Shown in pieces: positions 1 to 5,385 of a stretch of 6,011 nucleotides of DNA (position 1 is its first letter; each line of letters opens with the position of its first letter). Under the pieces are notes generated by a model, which saw only the letters and a list, made by a program, of their open reading frames with translations, had not been told where the DNA came from and searched no databases. Position numbers and translations under genes: made by a program. This stretch comes from Burkholderiales bacterium (GTDB lineage Bacteria; Pseudomonadota; Gammaproteobacteria; Burkholderiales; SG8-39): contig CAKKSJ010000381.1 of NCBI GenBank assembly GCA_919902965.1, positions 1-6,011 on the forward strand, written 5' to 3'.

Positions 1-1192
1 TCATGGCGCGGCACTCGAGCATGACCTCGACCAGCGAGACCGGCTCGCGGGACAGCGTGGCCGTGCCGGACTCGATCAACGCGAGATCGAGAATTTCGTT
101 GATCAGCTCCAGCAGGTACCAACCGGCCTTGAGAATCTGGTCCAGGCGCCGCTTCTGCGATGGTGACGGCGGGGGAGAGCCGGATTCGATCGCTTGTGCA
201 AAACCGAGTACCGCGTTTAGCGGCGTGCGCAGCTCATGGCTCATGCTGGATAGGAAATCCGATTTTGCGAGATTGGCCTTTTCCGCCACGGACCTGGCAC
301 TCTCCAACTCAACGTTCCTTTCCTGCAGCATCTGATACAGGTGTTCACGTTCAGTGATGTCGCGCGCGGCTGCGAACACGCCCTGCAGCCTCCGGTCGCG
401 GTCGTAGAAGGTGGTCGCGTTGTAAGAAACCGCGGTTTGTGTGCCGTCCCTGGCGCGCGCAGTCAGTTCGTAGTTGGTGACCCTCTTTTTCTCCAGCACG
501 AGCTTGATGCCGGCCTCGGCCCGCTCCGGATCGGTGAAACAATTCTTGAATGGTGCGCCGATCAGCTCGTCACGCGTGCAACCGGTGAGCGCCTCCATTT
601 GCTTGTTGACGTCGGTGATGATCCCCGACGGATTGGTGGTCATGAGCGCGTCGATGTTGGATTCGATCAGCGAGCGCGTGTAAAACTGTTGGTCGCGGAG
701 GCGCTGGTCGAGTTTTTCCTGTTCCGCTTCGACCGCCTTGCGTGCGGTGTTGTCGGTGCCGATTAGTAGGTAGCCAATAATTGTATTTTGAGCGTCGCGC
801 AGTGCCGTAACCGACACGACCGCCGGAAAGCGGCTGCCATCCTTGCGGATATAGGTCAACTCATAGATGTCTTCGATCCCGCGCGAGGCCTTGAACACCA
901 AGGCCTCGAAGCCCGGGGTGATCGTGGTGCCGAGCTCTGCGCTAAGCGCTTTCGCACGCGCGATCAATTCCTGCGGATCGGAGATGTCGGCCGGGGTAAT
1001 CTTGTTCATCACGTCGGCGGCGGCATAGCCCAGCATGCGCTCGGCGCCGACATTAAAGATCTGAATCACGCCCTGCGCGTCGGTAGCGATACTGGAAAAG
1101 TTGGCGCTATTGAAAATGGCGCTTTGCAGAGCGCCCGTTCTGAGCAACGATTCCTCGCGTTGTCGTTCGAGCGCGATATTGGCGGTGTTCAT
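1..1192 (-). CDS. PAS-PAS sensor histidine kinase, C-terminal part outside window
   Basis: Probable cytoplasmic sensor kinase that autophosphorylates on histidine and passes the phosphate to a response regulator. The minus frame is open from an ATG at 1192 to the left edge (397 codons seen). There is no signal peptide or membrane segment. A first PAS domain spans about residues 20-150 (IFNSANFSSIATDAQG, then DGSRFPAVVSVTALRD) and a second about 172-282 (TNPSGIITDVNKQMEALTG, ending FAAARDITERE). A short coiled coil (about 283-312) leads into a HisKA dimerisation domain with the H-box SHELRTPLNAVLGF; the phospho-acceptor is His319. The helix LLELINEILDLALIESG follows. The ATPase domain, and any receiver domain, would lie beyond base 1. 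The start codon overlaps the stop of the Crp-like gene (ATGA), so the two are probably translationally coupled. The PAS ligand is not evident: I see no haem or flavin signature. The family is certain; the input signal is unknown. Confidence 0.93.
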   Translation of the reverse strand, partial: MNTANIALERQREESLLRTGALQSAIFNSANFSSIATDAQGVIQIFNVGAERMLGYAAADVMNKITPADISDPQELIARAKALSAELGTTITPGFEALVFKASRGIEDIYELTYIRKDGSRFPAVVSVTALRDAQNTIIGYLLIGTDNTARKAVEAEQEKLDQRLRDQQFYTRSLIESNIDALMTTNPSGIITDVNKQMEALTGCTRDELIGAPFKNCFTDPERAEAGIKLVLEKKRVTNYELTARARDGTQTAVSYNATTFYDRDRRLQGVFAAARDITEREHLYQMLQERNVELESARSVAEKANLAKSDFLSSMSHELRTPLNAVLGFAQAIESGSPPPSPSQKRRLDQILKAGWYLLELINEILDLALIESGTATLSREPVSLVEVMLECRAM

Positions 1193-1983
1193 TTGAAACC
1201 GCCTGCTTGATGGGGCGTCCGGGCTGGCACATCCCGCAGTGCAGTTCGAGTTTGGGCAGTGCCTTGTCGCTGGAGCGCGTCCGGTAGCAGCCGAGCAAAT
1301 TCTTTCTTTACGACTGCGTAGCACTCGCACACCTGCGATTCCAAACCGGCGCGATCGAGCACGGTAATGTGTCCGCGGCGGTAGCGGATAACACCCGCCT
1401 GCTGCAACTTGCCGGCCGCTTCCGTGACGCCTTCGCGGCGCACGCCGAGCATGCTCGCGACTAGTTCCTGCGTCATGATCAACTCATTCGTTGGCATGCG
1501 ATCCAGCGTCAGCAACAGCCAGCGGCACAGTTGTTGCACCAGGGAATGGTGCCGGTTGCATGCCGCTGTCTGCGACATTTGTGTGATCAGCGCCTGCGTA
1601 TAGCGCAGCATCAACCGCTGCATCAGTCCAGCGCGGTTGAATTCCTGCAGCATGAGTTGCGCTTTCAGCCGGTAGCCCTGGCCGCCGGTTTGAACGACAG
1701 CCCGGCTGGGCGTCGTGTTTCCGCCCATGAAAAGCGAAATGCCGAGCATGCCTTCGTTGCCCACGCCCGCAATTTCGGACGATGAGCCGTTCTCCATGAC
1801 GTAGTGCAGGGACAGGATCGCCGTCGTCGGGAAATAAACGTTCTGCAGCATGCCGCCTGACTCGTAGAGGACATCGCCGAGACGCATTTCGACCAGTTCC
1901 AAATGCGAGGCCAGGCGTTCGAACTCCGCCGTGGGCAGGGCGGCGAGCAGGTGATTCTGATTGGGGCTTTGAGGGGCGGGCAT
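1189..1983 (-). CDS. Crp/Fnr-family transcriptional regulator
   Basis: DNA-binding transcription factor of 264 residues. Residues 20-125 form a cyclic-nucleotide-binding-type beta-barrel (GDVLYESGGMLQNVYFPTTA, SSEIAGVGNEGMLGISLFMG, TPSRAVVQ). A long dimerisation helix follows (about 117-160, containing LMLRYTQALITQMSQTAACN), then a winged helix (about 168-210) with the helix-turn-helix TQELVASMLGVRREGVTEAA and the wing RGHITVLDR. The pocket does not show the classical cAMP cassette, and there is no N-terminal cysteine cluster as in Fnr, so the effector is unknown. I chose the ATG at 1983 because the family normally starts about ten residues before NHLLAALP. The frame stays open upstream to an ATG at 2181, but that extension does not resemble the family and would cross the proposed promoter. 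The ribosome-binding site is weak. It is first in an operon with the PAS kinase and has a candidate auto-regulatory site 110 bases upstream. Confidence 0.93.
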   Translation of the reverse strand: MPAPQSPNQNHLLAALPTAEFERLASHLELVEMRLGDVLYESGGMLQNVYFPTTAILSLHYVMENGSSSEIAGVGNEGMLGISLFMGGNTTPSRAVVQTGGQGYRLKAQLMLQEFNRAGLMQRLMLRYTQALITQMSQTAACNRHHSLVQQLCRWLLLTLDRMPTNELIMTQELVASMLGVRREGVTEAAGKLQQAGVIRYRRGHITVLDRAGLESQVCECYAVVKKEFARLLPDALQRQGTAQTRTALRDVPARTPHQAGGFK

Positions 1984-2055
1984 TGGCGAGTTTTCGCTTT
2001 GAATCCAAGATCGAAACTGCCAGCGGGTCGGCCGGGGTGAAAGGCAAGAGCGCTG

Positions 2056-2071
2056 CCTTATGTTGATAAGG
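2056..2071. repeat. Perfect 6-4-6 inverted repeat near the predicted regulator transcription start
   Basis: CCTTAT-GTTG-ATAAGG is a perfect inverted repeat with a 4-base centre. On the minus strand it begins inside the proposed -10 hexamer of the Crp-like gene and extends across the predicted start of transcription (about 2062). A protein bound here would block the promoter, so it is a candidate operator. Its arms differ from the TGTGCG motif. It resembles Fnr/Dnr-type sites only loosely (TTAT-N4-ATAA against TTGAT-N4-ATCAA). It is too short, and lacks a T-tract, to be a terminator. Confidence 0.4.
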
Positions 2072-2111
2072 TTAGCACGATCGTCTGCTCGCGTATGTGC
2101 GCTAGGCCACA
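2069..2111 (-). promoter_or_regulatory. Candidate Crp-type site plus -10 for the regulator-kinase operon
   Basis: The stretch 2094-2113 reads TATGTGCGCTAGGCCACATA, with perfect outer arms TATGTG/CACATA. On the minus strand the 16-base core (2111-2096) is followed after exactly 21 bases by TAACCT (2074-2069), a weak -10. The core centre then falls near -41.5 of a start at about 2062, giving a leader of about 79 bases. No -35 is visible, as expected of an activator-dependent promoter. The site precedes a Crp-like gene, so autoregulation is the natural reading (inference). Confidence 0.5.
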
Positions 2112-2181
2112 TAGGCGGGATTTGGTCGAAGGAGGGGGATTGCTCGGCCTTGGGGCGGGCGTATGGGAGGGGAGCTATCAA

Positions 2182-2291
2182 GCACTGAAACGAATCGGGG
2201 TGCTGGCCTCGGTTTCCATGTCACACCCAGGAGACTGGGCTTGGGCGCGCCCGGGCGGCTTTGCCGTTCGAACATGGGGCCCGGCAGCGCG
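2182..2291. other. Spacer downstream of the 72-aa membrane protein, with short hairpins
   Basis: No convincing gene is seen here or in the adjoining 2114-2181. CCCAG-GAGA-CTGGG (2226-2239) can form a small hairpin, and GGGCGCGCCC and GTTCGAAC are short palindromes nearby. None is followed by a T-tract on either strand, so a terminator is possible but not supported. Confidence 0.3.
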
Positions 2292-2510
2292 TCATTTTCG
2301 TCCGGCTGCGACGAGCAGGAACACGCCGAGTGCGATCGCCGCGGCGCTGACGATCAGCGGAACATCGATAATTTTCTTTTCCTCGACCTTGCGTTCTATC
2401 GGGCCGAGTTTCATGCCGGTGGTTTTCTTGGTGTAGTCAAAGCCGCCGTAGGTCAAGCCTAGGCTTCCCGCTACGACGAGGACAATTGCTATGCGCTTTG
2501 TAGGATTCAT
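2292..2510 (-). CDS. Small two-helix inner-membrane protein of unknown function
   Basis: Codes for 72 residues. Helix one is about residues 6-22 (RIAIVLVVAGSLGLTYGG) and helix two about 50-69 (VPLIVSAAAIALGVFLLVAA). They are joined by a charged loop (DYTKKTTGMKLGPIERKVEEKK) that may face the periplasm or the cytoplasm. Similar 70-residue proteins, with a GGxxYT turn and a GP.. loop after helix one, recur in betaproteobacteria next to stress genes (recollection of the family, not a search); no function is established. GGAG lies 10 bases before the ATG, supporting this start. It stands alone: the regulator is on the same strand but 308 bases beyond its end and has its own putative promoter. A TGTGCG-type promoter lies directly upstream, so it may belong to the same regulon as the regulator. 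Confidence 0.8.
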   Translation of the reverse strand: MNPTKRIAIVLVVAGSLGLTYGGFDYTKKTTGMKLGPIERKVEEKKIIDVPLIVSAAAIALGVFLLVAAGRK

Positions 2511-2550
2511 TTGCGCCTATCTCCGAAAATGGGTGTTCTGAATGGATTCA

Positions 2551-2593
2551 AGGGTAGGCCGAATACCGGATCCCGTTTGTACCCCGGCGCACA
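2551..2593 (-). promoter_or_regulatory. Candidate Crp-type site plus -10 for the 72-aa membrane protein
   Basis: On the minus strand TGTGCGCCGGGGTACA (2593-2578) is followed after exactly 21 bases by TACCCT (2556-2551). The -10 keeps only the key T, A and final T. The predicted start is near 2544, 33 bases before the ATG. Half-sites TGTGCG and TACA give the same imperfect dyad as the copy before the regulator gene. Confidence 0.45.
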
Positions 2594-2708
2594 GAACCCG
2601 TACGCGCCGGCACCCGGCGGCTTGCTCAAGCCTGGTTCGGTTTCGGGGAACGGCATTTACGCCTTATGTCCTGGCGACTGAAGGTGCAGTAGATCATTTC
2701 CTGCGTTA

Positions 2709-2751
2709 TGCGCGCCATCGCACAGAAAGTCTCGTCTGCGGCCGGCACAAT
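2709..2751 (+). promoter_or_regulatory. Candidate Crp-type site plus -10 for the SlyB-like/transporter pair
   Basis: The stretch 2707-2726, TATGCGCGCCATCGCACAGA, has the strong half-site CGCACA on the right and a degenerate left half. After the core (2709-2724) a 21-base gap leads to CACAAT (2746-2751), which matches four of six -10 positions. The predicted start is near 2758, with a leader of about 65 bases. The motif is mirrored relative to the csbD copy, which a near-symmetrical site allows. Confidence 0.4.
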
Positions 2752-2822
2752 CAGTCCGATGCTCGAATGCTCCCGATCCGGTAGTCGCCGGGCAGGGATT
2801 CGGCACACAGAGGATAGCCGCA

Positions 2823-3242
2823 ATGAATATGCAAATGAACAAGCACCTGCAACTTTCGCTGTTGGGTGGAGCTATTGCCGCGGTTCTAGTCAGCGGTATC
2901 GCAATTGCTTCGGTTGCGTTCACGGCCCAGAGCTCTAGCGGTATCGTCGCGCCGGCTGAGGCGCCTGAAGCAGCCGTAGCTTCCGCTACCCGCGCCCGTC
3001 GGTGCGCTGAATGCGGGGTAATTGAGTCGGTGCTGGAAATCAAGGCTCCGGACGAAATTGCCGCAGTCACGTCGCCGCGCCGGATTAGGGCCCGCAGCCA
3101 CGGTGAGATTGAGGCAAAGCCGCGCGGAAACTACGCAATCACCATTCGCATGCAGGATGGATCGAAGCGCGTGATTACCGACGCCAAACCGGCGACATGG
3201 AGGCACGGGGAGCCGGTAACCATCATCGCCGGTGTGAATTGA
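2823..3242 (+). CDS. SlyB-like C-terminal-domain membrane-anchored protein without glycine zipper
   Basis: Codes for 139 residues. A single N-terminal hydrophobic segment (about 10-34, LSLLGGAIAAVLVSGIAIAS) should anchor it or export it. There is no lipobox cysteine. A proline/alanine-rich linker follows, then CAECGVIESV (61-70) and a C-terminal beta-rich part, NYAITIRMQDGSKRVI (103-118) and WRHGEPVTIIAG (126-137). The CxxCGxIESV and RMxDGSxR motifs are typical of SlyB-like glycine-zipper 2TM proteins of betaproteobacteria, where a Gly-rich membrane hairpin normally sits between them. Here that stretch is replaced by a short polar, basic segment (about 72-100). Three ATGs lie close together (2823, 2829, 2835); GAGG nine bases before the first supports 2823. 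The stop overlaps the start of the transporter gene by one base, so the pair is probably co-translated. An envelope-stress role is inferred, not shown. Confidence 0.8.
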   Translation: MNMQMNKHLQLSLLGGAIAAVLVSGIAIASVAFTAQSSSGIVAPAEAPEAAVASATRARRCAECGVIESVLEIKAPDEIAAVTSPRRIRARSHGEIEAKPRGNYAITIRMQDGSKRVITDAKPATWRHGEPVTIIAGVN

Positions 3243-4414
3243 TGGATGCGGCGTCCATCGATGCGGGCGTGGTAGCCGCAGCGGAAGCGGAGGTCGTGGC
3301 CGCGGACGCCGCCGCGCTCGGAGATAGGCGGCGCAATACCAGCATGAGCCTCGCGCTGAGCATTCTGGCGGGGATCGCGCTGGTTGCCGCGCTCTACCTC
3401 GCGCGCGCTTTCTTCGTGCCTTTGCTGATCGGCATTCTGTCGAGCTACGCGCTGCGTCCGGTGGTCGATTGGCTTGAAGCGCACTACCTGCCGCGCGCTG
3501 CCGGCGCGGCGCTGGCTCTGGTCGCGGTGGTCGGCAGTCTGTCCTGGATAGGCTATGCGCTGAGCGGCGATGCTGCAGCGGTGATCGAAAAACTGCCCGA
3601 GGCGGCGCGCAAGCTGCGCCAGGATATGAGCGCCTCGCGCGCGAGCGGAAAAAAAACAGCACTGCAGAACATGCAGGAAGCGGCCAACGAGATCCAGGGA
3701 GCGACAGCGGAAGCCGCGCTGAAGCCGGGCAAGCGCGCTGCCGCGGTGCGTGCGCCGGAGCCCTCGGTTTGGTTGCACGACTACGCCATCGCGCAGTCGC
3801 GGCTATTGGTTACCGTTGCCTCACAAGCGCCGATCGTGCTGTTGCTTGCTTACTTTCTGCTGGCTTCCGGGGTGCATTTCCGGCGCAAGCTGGTGCATTT
3901 GGTCGGTCCTTCGCTGTCGCGCAAGAAGGACGCCGTGCGCATTCTCGAGGAGATCGATGCGCAGGTGCAGCGCTACCTGCTGGTCGTGCTTCTGTCCAAT
4001 ACCCTGGTCGCGCTCGGTACCTGGCTCGCGTTTGAGGCGCTCGGCATGGAACACGCAGGCGTGTGGGGCGTGGCCGCCGGCGTGCTTCACTTCGTCCCCT
4101 ACCTGGGTGCGGCGCTGATCGTGCTCGCAAGCGCCGTCGCCGCATTTCTGCAGTTCGAATCTGCGCTGTATGCCGTGGCGGTCGCCTGTGTGGCGCTGCT
4201 GGTTACGGGCGCAATCGGACATGTGTTCATGACCTGGCTGCAGAGCCGCGCCGCGCGCGTGAACGCGGCAGTGCTGTTCATCGCCTTGCTGTTCTTCGGT
4301 TGGCTGTGGGGCGTCTGGGGGCTGTTGCTCGGTGCGCCGCTGCTCGCCATCGTCAAGGTGGTCTGCGACCGTATCGACGCGCTGAAGCCGGTTGGAGAAC
4401 TGCTGGGACGATAG
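3242..4414 (+). CDS. AI-2E / PerM-family transporter
   Basis: Polytopic inner-membrane protein of 390 residues in the AI-2E exporter-like (UPF0118, PerM/TqsA/YdiK) family. Some members export autoinducer-2 and others are Na+/H+ antiporters, so the substrate cannot be named. Hydrophobic segments lie at about 36-70 (probably two helices), 87-107, 188-210, 246-266, 274-303, 308-330 and 342-374. A soluble helical region (about 110-180, rich in Ala, Lys, Glu and Gln) is in the usual place after the third helix. Family landmarks are LRPVVDWLE followed by PRAAGAALAL, HFVPYLGAALIVL, and the C-terminal WGVWGLLLGAPLLAIVKVVCD. I chose the ATG at 3242, within TGATG and overlapping the previous stop, because the upstream extension to 3197 lies wholly within the preceding gene. 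The next in-frame ATG (3344) would remove only an acidic Ala-rich tail and remains possible. The ribosome-binding site is poor, consistent with translational coupling. Confidence 0.92.
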   Translation: MDAASIDAGVVAAAEAEVVAADAAALGDRRRNTSMSLALSILAGIALVAALYLARAFFVPLLIGILSSYALRPVVDWLEAHYLPRAAGAALALVAVVGSLSWIGYALSGDAAAVIEKLPEAARKLRQDMSASRASGKKTALQNMQEAANEIQGATAEAALKPGKRAAAVRAPEPSVWLHDYAIAQSRLLVTVASQAPIVLLLAYFLLASGVHFRRKLVHLVGPSLSRKKDAVRILEEIDAQVQRYLLVVLLSNTLVALGTWLAFEALGMEHAGVWGVAAGVLHFVPYLGAALIVLASAVAAFLQFESALYAVAVACVALLVTGAIGHVFMTWLQSRAARVNAAVLFIALLFFGWLWGVWGLLLGAPLLAIVKVVCDRIDALKPVGELLGR

Positions 4415-4425
4415 GCCCTTATCTA

Positions 4426-4468
4426 TGTGCGTTGGCAGACAGACCGCGCTGCGCGTGCGCCCTAAGAT
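4426..4468 (+). promoter_or_regulatory. Candidate Crp-type site plus -10 for csbD
   Basis: TGTGCGTTGGCAGACA (4426-4441) is followed after exactly 21 bases by TAAGAT (4463-4468), the best -10 of the set (four of six matches). It is preceded by C, which would also suit a sigma-S promoter. The predicted start is near 4475 and the site centre near -41.5. The site begins 11 bases after the transporter stop codon, so csbD probably has its own promoter. Confidence 0.5.
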
Positions 4469-4541
4469 CGTATCTGTGGATCAAAGCCGAGGCGGTGTTC
4501 GCGCCAAGTCAATTTCTTCTCTCAACGCAAAGGACAAAGCA

Positions 4542-4760
4542 ATGAACTGGGACCGCGTCGAAGGCAACTGGAAGCAAGTGAAGGGCAATGTCAAAGAGCA
4601 GTGGGGCAAGCTTACCGACGACCAGCTGGACGCGATAGCGGGCAGGCGCGACAGGCTTGTCGGCGAGATCCAGGACGCCTATGGCATCTCCAAGGATGAA
4701 ACAGAAGCGCAGCTCGGAGCGTGGCAACGGCGCATGAGGGATGCGGTTCACATCAAGTAA
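4542..4760 (+). CDS. CsbD-family (UPF0337, YjbJ-like) stress protein
   Basis: Codes for 72 residues, the usual size for the family. It is a hydrophilic helical protein with no signal or membrane segment. The CsbD hallmark is clear: MNWDRVEGNWKQVKGNVKEQ (1-20), then WGKLTDDQLDAIAGRRDRLVG, then YGISKDETEAQLGAW. Family members are abundant in general stress, stationary phase or osmotic stress (Bacillus CsbD is sigma-B dependent; E. coli YjbJ is stress induced), but the biochemical function is unknown. AAAGGA seven bases before the ATG is a good ribosome-binding site and fixes the start. The frame is open further upstream to 4392, but that part lacks any family resemblance and crosses the promoter. 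It is followed after 109 bases by the OsmB-like gene. Confidence 0.95.
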   Translation: MNWDRVEGNWKQVKGNVKEQWGKLTDDQLDAIAGRRDRLVGEIQDAYGISKDETEAQLGAWQRRMRDAVHIK

Positions 4761-4869
4761 GACAGCGCAAAAAACCGCGCGATGGCGGGCGGCCGCGCTG
4801 ATGACGAGCCGCATTCAATCGCATATAGCTTCACCTTTCCAACCAGATGTTAGACATAGAGGCGGCAAT

Positions 4870-5088
4870 ATGAAAACCATAGGGAAGTATTCAGTCAGCG
4901 CAGTAACAGCGGCAGTTCTCATCGGTCTGAGCGGCTGTGCCGGAATGTCAAGGCAGGATCAGGGCACGGCCACCGGCGCGGTAATCGGCGGCGTCGCGGG
5001 TAACGTCATCGGCGGCGGCCTTCTTGGAACAGCGGCGGGTGCGGCGGTCGGCGGCGTCATCGGCCACGAGGTCACCAGGCCGAAGTAA
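4870..5088 (+). CDS. osmB: OsmB-like glycine-zipper lipoprotein
   Basis: Codes for 72 residues, the same length as E. coli OsmB. A lipoprotein signal peptide (KYSVSAVTAAVLIGL) ends in the lipobox LSGC, with Cys23 as the lipidated residue. The next residue is Ala, not Asp, so the outer membrane is the likely destination. The mature part is MSRQDQGTATGAVIGGVAGN followed by GTAAGAAVGGVIGHEV, a glycine-zipper hairpin that matches the OsmB pattern SKRDRNTAIG...GGAAVGGVIGHQV. OsmB is an osmotically and stationary-phase induced outer-membrane lipoprotein in enterobacteria; its molecular role is not settled. AGAGG seven bases before the ATG supports this start. The frame is open upstream to 4741, but that part overlaps csbD and has no signal. 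No TGTGCG site was found in the 109 bases before it, so it may be read from the csbD promoter. The symbol is by resemblance only. Confidence 0.85.
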   Translation: MKTIGKYSVSAVTAAVLIGLSGCAGMSRQDQGTATGAVIGGVAGNVIGGGLLGTAAGAAVGGVIGHEVTRPK

Positions 5089-5114
5089 GCCGCTTGCGAT
5101 GAGGGAATCGTGAC

Positions 5115-5130
5115 TGTGCGCCGTTCCATA
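5115..5130 (+). promoter_or_regulatory. Weak fifth copy of the Crp-type site, before the Lmo0937-type gene
   Basis: TGTGCGCCGTTCCATA shares the TGTGCG half and the 7-base spacing but ends ATA instead of ACA. The bases 21 downstream (CTGGCG) do not resemble a -10, unlike the other four copies. The site lies 105 bases before the ATG at 5236, similar to the csbD site (100 bases). Confidence 0.25.
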
Positions 5131-5235
5131 AAAATAGGGTAACGCCGCGATCTGGCGTCGGAAACCGCGAAAGAAACGGTTTGGGCGCCTTTCGCATCCC
5201 GACAGTCCGAGTGCAAACACTGAAGGACAAGCAAT

Positions 5236-5385
5236 ATGCTTTACACCATCGCCGTCGTCCTGATCATCCTGTGGCTACTGGGACTGATCACCTCCACCAC
5301 CATGGGCGGCTTCGTCCATGTGCTCCTGGTCATCGCCGTCGTGGTCGTCCTGCTCCGGGTTATCAGCGGACGCAAGCCAATCTGA
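5236..5385 (+). CDS. Lmo0937-type micro membrane protein (DUF5670-like)
   Basis: Codes for only 49 residues. Helix one is LYTIAVVLIILWLLGLITS (2-20). The turn TTMGGFVH (21-28) follows, then helix two VLLVIAVVVVLLRVI (29-43) and a basic tail SGRKPI. This is the standard layout and length of the Lmo0937-family membrane proteins (LYxIAVxLxxLWLLGLxTxxTxGGxxHxLL), which are widespread and often sit beside CsbD and other stress genes; no function is known. AAGGA eight bases before the ATG supports the start. The context GAAGGACAAGCAATATG closely resembles that of csbD. It lies 147 bases after the OsmB-like gene on the same strand. The tail and the two stacked helices suggest a small inner-membrane hairpin. 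Confidence 0.88.
   Translation: MLYTIAVVLIILWLLGLITSTTMGGFVHVLLVIAVVVVLLRVISGRKPI

Larger units (their letters stand above)
2511..2822. other. 312-base divergent control region without a gene
   Basis: This gap separates the minus-strand 72-aa membrane protein gene from the plus-strand SlyB-like gene. It holds two TGTGCG-type sites, each followed by a -10-like hexamer, firing away from each other. A small GCCGG-CAC-CCGGC hairpin lies at 2606-2618. An open plus frame (2542-2784) translates into a low-complexity Arg/His-rich stretch with no recognisable domain, so I do not call a gene. Confidence 0.55.

Noticed and set aside
3..1210. Several long plus-strand open frames over the left kilobase
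   Set aside because: They lie opposite a clear PAS-PAS-HisKA reading on the minus strand and show no domains; they are GC-rich antisense shadows.
1316..1331. CGCACA within the Crp-like coding region as a motif copy
   Set aside because: Coding sequence with no second half-site; probably chance.
1984..2181. N-terminal extension of the Crp-like protein to an ATG at 2181
   Set aside because: The extra 66 residues do not resemble the family, are Arg/Pro-rich, and would cover the inverted repeats proposed as operators. The family normally begins close to the ATG at 1983.
2542..2784. Possible 80-residue plus-strand gene in the divergent spacer
   Set aside because: Low-complexity Arg/His-rich translation, no ribosome-binding site, and it overlaps both proposed promoters.
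3197..3241. Upstream start of the transporter at 3197
   Set aside because: It lies wholly within the SlyB-like gene and adds a hydrophilic stretch not seen in the family. The TGATG overlap start at 3242 is more natural.
4763..4780. GCGC-AAAAAACC-GCGC after csbD as a terminator
   Set aside because: Only a 4-base stem of self-complementary GCGC and no T-tract on the plus strand.
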